Positions 22,897 to 30,572 of a stretch of DNA of 64,000 nucleotides are shown piece after piece. Made by a program: the position numbers and the translations under genes. Source of the stretch: JAJZGK01 sp035538795 (GTDB lineage Bacteria; Pseudomonadota; Alphaproteobacteria; Rhodospirillales; Magnetospirillaceae); assembly GCA_035538795.1 (NCBI GenBank), contig DATLJS010000060.1, positions 1 through 64,000 of the forward strand, read 5' to 3'. Under the pieces are notes generated by a model. It did not search any database, was not told the DNA's origin, and saw only the letters and a list, made by a program, of their open reading frames with translations. The stretch's first letter is position 1; each line of letters begins with the position of its first letter.

Positions 22897-24540
22897 ATGA
22901 AAGACTGGAACCGTCAGGCCCGTAACAGGGGGGCGCGGCTGGCCCGCGCCTCCCACCTCGCCAAAGGAAAAACTGTCGCCGCCGCCGACGCTCCGGCCCT
23001 GTTCGAGGCTGTAATCGAAAGCGGCGACCGCGTCTGTCAGGAAGGCAACAACCAGAAGCAGGCGGATTTTCTCGCCAAAGTACTGGCGGGTCTCGACCCC
23101 GCCAAGGTCAATAATCTGCACATCGTTCAATCCGTGCTGGCCATCCCCGAACATCTGGACGTCTTCGATCGGGGCGTGGCCTCCAAGCTGGATTTCTCGT
23201 TTTCTGGTCCGCAAGGGGCGCGGCTGGCCAAGCTGGTGGCGCAAGGCCGCATCAATATCGGCGCCATCCATACCTATCTGGAACTTTACGGCCGCTATTT
23301 CATCGACCTGACTCCCCGCGTCTGTCTGGTCTGCGCCCAGGCCTCCGACGCCGACGGCAATCTTTACACCGGCCCCAACACCGAGGACACGCCTGTTCTG
23401 GTCGAAGCCACCACCTTCAAAAGCGGCATCGTCATCGCCCAGGTCAACGAGATCGTCGAGACCCTGCCCCGCGTCGACATTCCATCGGGCTGGGTGGACT
23501 TCGTCATCCAAAGCCCCAAGCCTCATTACATCGAACCCCTGTTCACCCGCGATCCGGCGCAGATTTCCGAAGTACAGGTGCTGATGGCGATGATGGCCAT
23601 CAAAGGTATCTATGCCGAATACGAGGTCAACCGTCTGAACCACGGCATCGGCTTCGACACCGCCGCCATCGAGCTGCTGCTGCCGACTTACGCCGAATCC
23701 TTGGGGCTGAAGGGCAAGATCGGCCGGCATTGGGCTCTCAACCCCCATCCCGCCCTGATCCCGGCCATCGAAGCGGGCTTTGTCGAGTCGGTGCATTCCT
23801 TCGGCTCGGAACTGGGGATGGAAGCTTATATCCGCGCCCGTCCCGATATTTTCTTCACCGGCCCCGACGGCTCCATGCGCTCCAACCGCGCCTTGTGCCA
23901 GACCGCCGGGCTGTATGCCTGCGACATGTTCATCGGCTCGACCCTGCAAATCGACCTTCAGGGCAATTCATCAACCGCCACCTTGGGCCGTATCGCCGGA
24001 TTTGGCGGCGCCCCCAATATGGGATCAGATTCGCGCGGACGCCGCCATGCCAGCCCCGCCTGGCTGAAAGCCGGACGCGAGGCCCGCCAAGGCCGCAACG
24101 TCATCCCGCGCGGGCAGAAATTGGTGGTGCAGATGGTGGAAACCTTCCGCGAACACATGCAGCCCGCCTTCGTCGAACGACTGGACGCCTGGGAACTGGC
24201 GGAAAGCGCCGGCATGGAGCTTCCCCCGGTGATGATCTACGGCGACGACGTCTCCCACATCCTGACCGAGGAAGGCATCGCCAACCTGCTTCTGTGCCGC
24301 ACGGACGAGGAACGGGAACAGGCCATCCGCGGCGTCGCCGGCTATACCCCGGTGGGACTGGGCCGCGACAGGCGCATGGTCGAGAACCTGCGGGATCGCG
24401 GCATCATCCGCCGCGCCGAAGACCTGGGCATCGACAAGCGCATGGCCAGCCGCGATCTGCTGGCGGCCCGATCGGTCAAGGATCTGGTGCGCGCCTCGGG
24501 CAGTCTGTACGACCCGCCCAAGCGTTTCCGCAACTGGTGA
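22897..24540 (+). CDS. mdcA: Malonate decarboxylase alpha subunit (acetyl-S-ACP:malonate ACP transferase)
   Basis: 547 residues, the standard MdcA length. It is a CoA-transferase-family enzyme that swaps acetyl for malonyl on the acyl carrier subunit. Distinct stretches include RVCQEGNNQKQADFLAK near the N-terminus, GNSSTATLGRIAGFGGAPNMGSD-like glycine-rich sequence near residues 350-370, and the C-terminal YTPVGLGRDRRMV. It is the first catalytic gene after madM, 13 bp away, in the canonical order mdcA-C-D-E. Confidence 0.96.
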   Translation: MKDWNRQARNRGARLARASHLAKGKTVAAADAPALFEAVIESGDRVCQEGNNQKQADFLAKVLAGLDPAKVNNLHIVQSVLAIPEHLDVFDRGVASKLDFSFSGPQGARLAKLVAQGRINIGAIHTYLELYGRYFIDLTPRVCLVCAQASDADGNLYTGPNTEDTPVLVEATTFKSGIVIAQVNEIVETLPRVDIPSGWVDFVIQSPKPHYIEPLFTRDPAQISEVQVLMAMMAIKGIYAEYEVNRLNHGIGFDTAAIELLLPTYAESLGLKGKIGRHWALNPHPALIPAIEAGFVESVHSFGSELGMEAYIRARPDIFFTGPDGSMRSNRALCQTAGLYACDMFIGSTLQIDLQGNSSTATLGRIAGFGGAPNMGSDSRGRRHASPAWLKAGREARQGRNVIPRGQKLVVQMVETFREHMQPAFVERLDAWELAESAGMELPPVMIYGDDVSHILTEEGIANLLLCRTDEEREQAIRGVAGYTPVGLGRDRRMVENLRDRGIIRRAEDLGIDKRMASRDLLAARSVKDLVRASGSLYDPPKRFRNW

Positions 24541-24554
24541 GGCGAAGAGACGTC

Positions 24555-24872
24555 ATGGAAACCCTGAATTTCGAATATCGCGGCGGCCATGCCGCCAACT
24601 CCGTCCCCGACGCCGCTGTAGTCGGCGTGGTCGGCTCTGGCAATCTGGAAGTGCTGGTGGAGCACAAAGACCTTGGCGGAGCCTGCCGCATCGAAGTGGT
24701 GACCGCCGCCACCGGCTTCGCTCCCATCTGGCAGGCGGTGATGGACGACTTCTTCGCCCGCCACCGGCTGGCCGACATCGCCATTTCCATCAACGACGTC
24801 GGAGCGACTCCTGCGGTGGTGTCTCTGCGCCTGGATCAGGCCGTCGAATCCTTTCTGGGGAGCGAGAAATGA
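24555..24872 (+). CDS. mdcC: Malonate decarboxylase acyl carrier protein (delta subunit)
   Basis: A 105-residue acyl carrier protein that holds 2'-(5''-phosphoribosyl)-3'-dephospho-CoA. The expected attachment serine is Ser28 in VVGSGNLEVL, matching the position known in Klebsiella MdcC. Its stop overlaps the start of mdcD (ATGA). The prosthetic group is made by MdcB and attached by MdcG, both encoded downstream. Confidence 0.95.
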   Translation: METLNFEYRGGHAANSVPDAAVVGVVGSGNLEVLVEHKDLGGACRIEVVTAATGFAPIWQAVMDDFFARHRLADIAISINDVGATPAVVSLRLDQAVESFLGSEK

Positions 24873-25747
24873 AGGCCAGCTATTACGAGGCCAGCGCCCG
24901 CGAACGGCTGGCAGGACTGCTCGACCCCGGCAGCTTCACCGAAATCCTGCCGCCCCGCGAACGGGTCACCAGTCCGCATCTGAAGCAACTGGACACTCCG
25001 GCGGCTTTCGACGACGGCGTCGTCGTCGGCCAGGGACGCCTGGACGGCCGCCCCGTTCTCGCCGCCGCCCAGGAGGGCGGCTTCATGGGCGGCGCGGTCG
25101 GCGAGGTCCACGGTGCCAAACTGACGGGACTGCTGGAACGCGCCTTGGACAGCCGCCCGACGGCCGTGCTGCTGCTGGTAGAATCGGGAGGCGTGCGCCT
25201 GCACGAAGCCAATGCCGGTCTGATCGCCGTCTCGGAAATCATGCGGGCCGTGCTGACCGTGCGCGGCGCGGGTATTCCGGTGATCGTGCTGGACGGCGGG
25301 CAATTCGGCTGCTTCGGCGGCATGGGCATCGTCAGCCGCCTGTGCGACACCGTCATCATCAGCGAGGAAGGGCGCCTGGGCCTGTCCGGACCGGAAGTGA
25401 TCGAGACCACCTGCGGTGTCGAGGAATTCGATTCCCGCGACCGCGCTCTGGTCTGGCGCACCGTCGGCGGCAAACACCGCACCTTGCTGGGGGAAGCGGG
25501 AACCCTGGTGGCCGACGATATCGGGGCCTTCCGGAACGCCGCCATCGACGCCTTGTCGTTGACGCCCGACCTGTCCCTGGCCGCGCTGGAGGCCGAGCAC
25601 GTCTTCCTGGGCCGGCGCATCGAACGCTTCGGCGACTGCAAGGACGGCACCGACATCTGGCGGCGGCTGGGTATCGAAAATCCCGAGCGCCTGCCGTTGC
25701 TGGAGGCCGACGACTTTAACGCCGCCATCGCCGGAAAAAGGGCCTGA
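24869..25747 (+). CDS. mdcD: Malonate decarboxylase beta subunit
   Basis: A 292-residue carboxyltransferase-fold subunit. With MdcE it decarboxylates malonyl-S-ACP to acetyl-S-ACP. The oxyanion-type glycine motifs VESGGVRLHEANAG and GGQFGCFGGMGIV are visible. Translation is coupled to mdcC by a four-base overlap, and mdcE begins two bases after the stop. Confidence 0.95.
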   Translation: MKASYYEASARERLAGLLDPGSFTEILPPRERVTSPHLKQLDTPAAFDDGVVVGQGRLDGRPVLAAAQEGGFMGGAVGEVHGAKLTGLLERALDSRPTAVLLLVESGGVRLHEANAGLIAVSEIMRAVLTVRGAGIPVIVLDGGQFGCFGGMGIVSRLCDTVIISEEGRLGLSGPEVIETTCGVEEFDSRDRALVWRTVGGKHRTLLGEAGTLVADDIGAFRNAAIDALSLTPDLSLAALEAEHVFLGRRIERFGDCKDGTDIWRRLGIENPERLPLLEADDFNAAIAGKRA

Positions 25748-25749
25748 CC

Positions 25750-26454
25750 ATGGATGCCAAATCCCTTCTGAACCGCCTGTTCCCCCAAAGCCACGAGATC
25801 GGCTTCGACGGCCTTTATTTCTGCGGAACCGGCCAGTGCGGCGATCAGAGCGTCGCCGTCATCGGCAGCGTCGACGCCGCTCCCATCGGCGTCGAATTGG
25901 CCTTTCGCATGGCCGGTGAAGTACTGTCCATCGTCCGCGCCCACCCCGGCCGCCCCATTCTTCTGCTGGTGGACACCCAAGGTCAGCGCCTGAGCCACCG
26001 CGATGAACTGCTGGGCATCAACGGCTACATGGCCCATCTAGCCAAATGCATCGAGCTGGCCCGGAAGAACGGCCACAAGGTCATCGGGCTGGTCTATTCC
26101 CAGGCGGTCAGTGGCGGTTTCCTGGCCAGTTCGCTGCTGGCCGACGAATGCTACGCCCTGCCCGAGGCGGAGGTGAAGGTGATGAACCTGCCCGCCATGT
26201 CGCGCATCACCAAAATCCCCTTGGAACGCCTTGAGGACTTGAGCCAAACCTCTCCCGTTTTCGCTCCGGGCGTGGAAAATTACCTGCGCATGGGCGCCGT
26301 CGCCGCTCTTTGGAACGGCGATCTGGCCTCTTGTCTGGCCGAAGCTTTGGCCAAGCCTGTTCAGGGCGATCACCGCCGCGCTCTGGGCGAAACCCGCCGG
26401 GGGCGCCTGCTGGCCCTCCCCGTTTCCCATCGGGTGCGCCATGCCGAAAGCTGA
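25750..26454 (+). CDS. mdcE: Malonate decarboxylase gamma subunit
   Basis: A 234-residue carboxyltransferase-like partner of MdcD. Motifs include LLVDTQGQRLSHRDELLGIN and the glycine loop YSQAVSGGFLASSLLADECY, which corresponds to the crotonase-type oxyanion hole. The 3' end overlaps mdcG by 14 bp. The subunit has no biotin lysine site, consistent with the soluble, biotin-independent type of decarboxylase. Confidence 0.94.
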   Translation: MDAKSLLNRLFPQSHEIGFDGLYFCGTGQCGDQSVAVIGSVDAAPIGVELAFRMAGEVLSIVRAHPGRPILLLVDTQGQRLSHRDELLGINGYMAHLAKCIELARKNGHKVIGLVYSQAVSGGFLASSLLADECYALPEAEVKVMNLPAMSRITKIPLERLEDLSQTSPVFAPGVENYLRMGAVAALWNGDLASCLAEALAKPVQGDHRRALGETRRGRLLALPVSHRVRHAES

Positions 26455-27115
26455 ACGCTTCCAGCGCCACGATTGGGTCTGGCTGGACAAGACCTGGCCC
26501 GACCAGTTGATCGCCCCGATCCTGCCGCCCACCCGCTATGCCTTGGACCGCTGGCTGGAGGCCGGCCGCCCCCTGGTGGTCGCCCGCCGCCTCCCGGGCG
26601 ACGGCGATGACACTCTGCGCCTGGGGCTGGCCCAGCCCAATCGAGGGCGGCTGTCGCTGCATCTGCGCCAGGACGCCCTAGTCAGCAGCACCCTGTCTCC
26701 CTCGCCGTCGCAGGTGAAGTCCTCGTCCCCCGAGGACTGGCATGAAACCCTCGATTGGCTTGAACGGCTGGGCCGCGGGACTGGCACGGGAATCGGCGTT
26801 TACGGATCGTTGGCTTGGCAGCATTTCGCCGACGACCCGGATCTGCGCTTCCTGTCGCCCTCATCCGATCTTGATCTGTTGTTCCGGCCTGCCGCTTGGC
26901 CGTCGGTGGAGCGGCTGCTTCGGGAATTGTCCGGCGACGGCCGCCATGCCCCGGCACCGCGTCTGGACGGCGAGATCATCCTGCCCGACGGAGCGGGCGT
27001 CTCCTGGCGAGAACTGGCGGCTCGTCCGCCCCGGCTGCTGGTCAAAAGCATGGACGAGGCCGCTTTGCGCCCCCTGGCCCAGGTCATGTCCCAATTCGGG
27101 CGGAGGGCGGCATGA
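26441..27115 (+). CDS. mdcG: Phosphoribosyl-dephospho-CoA transferase (holo-ACP synthase)
   Basis: A 224-residue nucleotidyltransferase that loads the prosthetic group onto MdcC. The catalytic signature is split as GVYGSLAWQ followed by SSDLDLLF, the G-S-x9-12-D-x-D metal site of the polymerase-beta fold. It overlaps mdcE at its start and mdcB by four bases at its end. The start is ATG at 26441. Confidence 0.92.
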   Translation: MPKAERFQRHDWVWLDKTWPDQLIAPILPPTRYALDRWLEAGRPLVVARRLPGDGDDTLRLGLAQPNRGRLSLHLRQDALVSSTLSPSPSQVKSSSPEDWHETLDWLERLGRGTGTGIGVYGSLAWQHFADDPDLRFLSPSSDLDLLFRPAAWPSVERLLRELSGDGRHAPAPRLDGEIILPDGAGVSWRELAARPPRLLVKSMDEAALRPLAQVMSQFGRRAA

Positions 27116-27960
27116 GCTTTCTGGCTCCGCGGCGGCAAGCCGACGCCGCCAGTCTCTGGATCGGTAAACAGGCCGTGCGGGCCTTGCATGCCGAGCTGGT
27201 CCTGCACCCCAAGCCGGGACTGGTCAGCCCGTTGGACAGCGGCGCCCACGACGACATGGATGCCGGGACCTTCCTGCGGTCGCTGTTTTCCCTGCGCCGC
27301 TATTTCTCCGCCATCGCCGCCGCCGGGGCCGAAGCGATGCCTTTCCCCGAATTGCAGCGCCTCGGTATTCAGGCGGAAGCCCGCATGCTGACCGCCACCC
27401 AGGGAGTGAACACTCATCGCGGCGCCATCTTCTGCCTGGGGTTGCTGGCCGCCGCCGCCGGATGGCGCAACCGCCGGGGACTGTCCCTGCAAGGCGGAGC
27501 CCTGGGCGAAACCGTAGTAGCGCAATGGGGTGACGCCATCGCCGCCGCCGGTTGTCAGTCTCTGAACAGCAACGGTGGCCGGGCCACCCGCCGTTACGGC
27601 GCGCGGGGCGCGCGCGAGGAGGCTCTGGACGGTTTCCCAACCTTGACCACGACCGCCCTGCCCGCCTTGCTGTCCGCCCAGAACCGTCTGGGCCTCGACG
27701 AGCGGGCAAGGGTGCAAAGCCTGTTCGCCGTCATGGCCGTACTGGAAGATACCAATCTGCTGCATCGGGGCGGTCCCGAAGGGTTGCATTTCGTTCAAAG
27801 CCGGGCGCGAGCTTTTCTTGAACGAGGCGGCGTCGAACGCTCCGGCTGGCGGGAGCAGGCCATGGACCTGCACCGCGCCTGCGTCGCCCGCCGCTTGTCG
27901 CCGGGCGGAGCCGCCGACATTCTTGCCGCCGCCTGCTTCGTGCAAAGCCTAACGCCATGA
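27112..27960 (+). CDS. mdcB: Triphosphoribosyl-dephospho-CoA synthase
   Basis: A 282-residue CitG/MdcB-family enzyme that makes the prosthetic-group precursor from ATP and dephospho-CoA. Motifs are LHPKPGLVSPLDSGAHDDMD near residues 31-50, VNTHRGAIFCLGLL near 99-112, and DTNLLHRGG. The ATG at 27112 overlaps the TGA of mdcG. The open frame extends about 70 codons upstream within mdcG, but that part does not resemble the family. Confidence 0.93.
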   Translation: MSFLAPRRQADAASLWIGKQAVRALHAELVLHPKPGLVSPLDSGAHDDMDAGTFLRSLFSLRRYFSAIAAAGAEAMPFPELQRLGIQAEARMLTATQGVNTHRGAIFCLGLLAAAAGWRNRRGLSLQGGALGETVVAQWGDAIAAAGCQSLNSNGGRATRRYGARGAREEALDGFPTLTTTALPALLSAQNRLGLDERARVQSLFAVMAVLEDTNLLHRGGPEGLHFVQSRARAFLERGGVERSGWREQAMDLHRACVARRLSPGGAADILAAACFVQSLTP

Positions 27961-28859
27961 CGCTGGGCATTCTCTGCCCCGGCCAAGGCGACCAGACGCC
28001 CGGCATGTTCGACATCCTGGCCGACAGCCCCGACGCCGTGCGTATCCTCGATCTGGCGTCGGCACGGCTGGGAGAAGACCTTCGTCGGCTGGATGCCGAC
28101 CGCTTGACCGTCAATGCCGTCGCTCAGCCGGCCTTGTGCGCCTTTCAACTGGCCGCCTGGGCGGCCTTGTCGCCCCATCTTTCCGATCTGTCGGCCTTCG
28201 CCGGATACAGCGTCGGAGAACTGGCGGCCTATGGCTGCGCCGGTGTCCTTTCCCCCGAACAGATTCTCGATCTGGCCTCGACCCGCGCCCGCCTGATGGA
28301 CGCCGCCTCTCCTTCTCCCGGCGGCCTGATGGCGGTGCGCGGTCTTTTTCAGGCTGAGTTGTCCACCTTGTGCACTCCCTTTGGGGCCGAGATCGCCATC
28401 GTCAACGATATCGACCGGCTGGTGGTCGGCGGTCCCGTTTCCGCCCTGACCGCGCTGGAGCCGATCCTGCTGGGACGCGGGGCCAAGGTCACCCCCTTGA
28501 AGATCACTATTGCCTCGCACACATCGCTGATGACGGATGCCGTCCTGCCATTCCGTGACGCCCTGGAACAATCCGCCTGGAAACGCTTCTCCACGCCGGT
28601 TCTGGCCGGCATCGACGGCTCTCCCGTCCATGAGCGGACCAGGGCCGTGGACTGCCTGTCCCGCCAGCTTTTTTGCCCCGTTCTCTGGTCTTCCTGCTTG
28701 GAAGGATTAGCGGAAATGGGCTGCCGCGCCTTGCTCGAACTTGGCCCCGGTAGCGGGCTCGCCCGCATGGCTCGCGACCGTTTCCCCGACCTGCCGGTAC
28801 GCGCCCTGCCCGAGTTCCGTTCCCTGGACGGCTTGCGGCATTGGGTCGAGCATTTATAA
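27957..28859 (+). CDS. mdcH: Malonyl-CoA:ACP transacylase of malonate decarboxylase
   Basis: A 300-residue FabD-like acyltransferase that primes the decarboxylase with an acyl group. PGQGDQTPGM opens the fold, the nucleophile Ser85 lies in GYSVGELAAYG, and the His region is ITIASHTSLM. It is the last gene of the operon and overlaps mdcB by four bases (ATGA). No clear terminator was seen in the short gap after it. Confidence 0.94.
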   Translation: MTLGILCPGQGDQTPGMFDILADSPDAVRILDLASARLGEDLRRLDADRLTVNAVAQPALCAFQLAAWAALSPHLSDLSAFAGYSVGELAAYGCAGVLSPEQILDLASTRARLMDAASPSPGGLMAVRGLFQAELSTLCTPFGAEIAIVNDIDRLVVGGPVSALTALEPILLGRGAKVTPLKITIASHTSLMTDAVLPFRDALEQSAWKRFSTPVLAGIDGSPVHERTRAVDCLSRQLFCPVLWSSCLEGLAEMGCRALLELGPGSGLARMARDRFPDLPVRALPEFRSLDGLRHWVEHL

Positions 28860-28892
28860 ACCTTGGCGATATCTTTCTTGCGAAACTTTCCT

Positions 28893-29099
28893 TCACGGAT
28901 AACCTAAAGGTAGTTTCCAAAGGGGAGCGTCAAAATAGCGGGCGTCCATAACTTGTACGATCTTGACGGCAACCGCCTGAGGCTGGACGGCGGGCGTCGC
29001 CTTGGCCTGATCCAGCGTCACCACGCTGCGGCTGCTGGCGCAGGCAGACACCGACAGCGCAAAAAGTGCGACGGAAACGATTTTCAGCAGTGACTTCAA
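28893..29099 (-). CDS. Small lipoprotein
   Basis: 68 residues from a TTG start at 29099, chosen because AAAAGGGGG lies just upstream and it yields a clean lipoprotein signal MKSLLKIVSVALFALSVSAC with lipobox VSAC (Cys20). Starting at the ATG further upstream would add an unlikely soluble leader. The mature part, about 49 residues, matches nothing I recognise. It is convergent with mdcH and divergent from the UrtA-like gene. Confidence 0.7.
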   Translation of the reverse strand: MKSLLKIVSVALFALSVSACASSRSVVTLDQAKATPAVQPQAVAVKIVQVMDARYFDAPLWKLPLGYP

Positions 29100-29195
29100 A
29101 ATGCCCCCTTTTAAGCCCTGTTCGTTTGCGGCGAAGAACATATCACTTCACCCCCAAAAAGCGATCGCTCCTGATCCGCATAGAATCCGCCTGCG

Positions 29196-29222
29196 TTTAG
29201 CCAAACGATCTTCTAGGCTAAA
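29196..29222. repeat. Inverted repeat TTTAGCC / GGCTAAA
   Basis: Seven-base arms are separated by 13 bases and lie 34 bases before the UrtA-like gene. It is a possible operator or weak hairpin in the divergent promoter region. Confidence 0.4.
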
Positions 29223-29255
29223 GACGGACACCTTTGGAGCAGACGGCACGGCGGA

Positions 29256-30569
29256 ATGCTGAAGAACGGGTTGCGCAAACGCTATTTCGTGGGAGCTTTC
29301 GTCGGCGCCATCCTGGGATGGATCGCCATCGTCGGCTCGTCGGCTCCGTTCGGCAGCAAGCAAAGCGGCGAACGCGGCCCCATCCGCATCGGCGTTCTGC
29401 ATTCCCTAAGCGGGACCATGGCCGTCAGCGAACGCCCGGTGGTCGACGCCACCTTGTTCGCCGTCGACGAACTGAACCGCCAGGGCGGCGTCATGGGCCG
29501 CAAGGTGGTGCCGATCGTCGTCGACGGCAAATCCGATTGGCCCATCTTCGCCGCCGAGGCCGACCGCCTGATCACCCGCGACAAGGTGTCGGCGGTGTTC
29601 GGATGCTGGACATCGGCCTGCCGCAAGACGGTCAAACCGGTCTTCGAGAAGCACGACGCCGTGCTGTTCTATCCCGTGCAGTATGAAGGATTGGAGCAGT
29701 CGCCCAACATCGTCTATACCGGCTCGGCCCCCAATCAACAGATCATTCCGGCGATCAAATGGTCGATGGACAATCTGGGCACCCGCTTCTTTCTGGTGGG
29801 GTCGGACTATGTGTTTCCCCGCACCGCCAACCGCATCATCAAGGCCCAATTGACCGCCTTGAAAGGCGACGTGGTCGGCGAGGATTACGCGCCTTTGGGC
29901 AGTCGCGATTTCAAGGCCATCGTCGACCATATCCAGGCCGCCAAGCCCAGCGTCATCCTGAACACCATCAACGGCGATTCCAACCTGGGCTTCTACAAGG
30001 CGTTGCGCGCCGCCGGCATCACGTCGAAGGATATTCCTGTCATGTCCTTCAGCATCGCCGAAGGCGAGGTCAAAGCCATCGGCCCGGCCATCGCCGCCGG
30101 AGACTACGCCGCCCGCAACTATTTCCAAACCGTCGACACCCCGGAGAATCGCGCCTTTCTGGAGCGTTTCAAAACCAGCCATCCGCCGGGAACCGCTTTC
30201 ACCGCCCCCATGGAGGCCGCCTATTTCGGCGTCATGATGTGGGCCAAAGCGGTGACTGAAGCCCATTCGGCCAACTTCAAGGATTACCGCAACACCTTGA
30301 AGGGGCAAAGCATGACCTCGCCCGGCGGCATCGTCTATATCGACCCGGAAACCCAGCACACCTGGCGCACCGTGCGCATCGGCCAGATTCAACCCGACGG
30401 CAGCATCGACATCCGCTGGGATTCCCAGCGTCCGGTCAGACCCGTGCCCTATCCCAGCTTTTTATCGAAGGCGGAATGGCAGGATTTCCTGGACCAGCTT
30501 TATGCCGGCTGGGGAGGGAACTGGGCGGCTCCCAATCCCTCTCCGGCCGCGCCGGCAAAGGAGAACTGA
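29256..30569 (+). CDS. UrtA-like periplasmic binding protein, probable sensory subunit
   Basis: A 437-residue type I periplasmic binding protein with one hydrophobic segment (residues 11-30) that is a signal peptide or membrane anchor. It closely parallels UrtA at 34530: IGVLHSLSGTMA, VFGCWTS, LFYPVQYEG and SAPNQQ recur at matching places, so the ligand pocket for urea or a short amide is probably kept. It is followed three bases later by a hybrid histidine kinase and not by permease genes, which points to sensing instead of transport. A periplasmic binding partner for a kinase is known for TorT. Confidence 0.88.
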   Translation: MLKNGLRKRYFVGAFVGAILGWIAIVGSSAPFGSKQSGERGPIRIGVLHSLSGTMAVSERPVVDATLFAVDELNRQGGVMGRKVVPIVVDGKSDWPIFAAEADRLITRDKVSAVFGCWTSACRKTVKPVFEKHDAVLFYPVQYEGLEQSPNIVYTGSAPNQQIIPAIKWSMDNLGTRFFLVGSDYVFPRTANRIIKAQLTALKGDVVGEDYAPLGSRDFKAIVDHIQAAKPSVILNTINGDSNLGFYKALRAAGITSKDIPVMSFSIAEGEVKAIGPAIAAGDYAARNYFQTVDTPENRAFLERFKTSHPPGTAFTAPMEAAYFGVMMWAKAVTEAHSANFKDYRNTLKGQSMTSPGGIVYIDPETQHTWRTVRIGQIQPDGSIDIRWDSQRPVRPVPYPSFLSKAEWQDFLDQLYAGWGGNWAAPNPSPAAPAKEN

Positions 30570-30572
30570 GGC

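Noticed and set aside
27112..27960. Longer mdcB starting at 26896
   Set aside because: The extra residues lie in a shadow frame of mdcG and do not resemble the family; the overlap ATGA start is standard.
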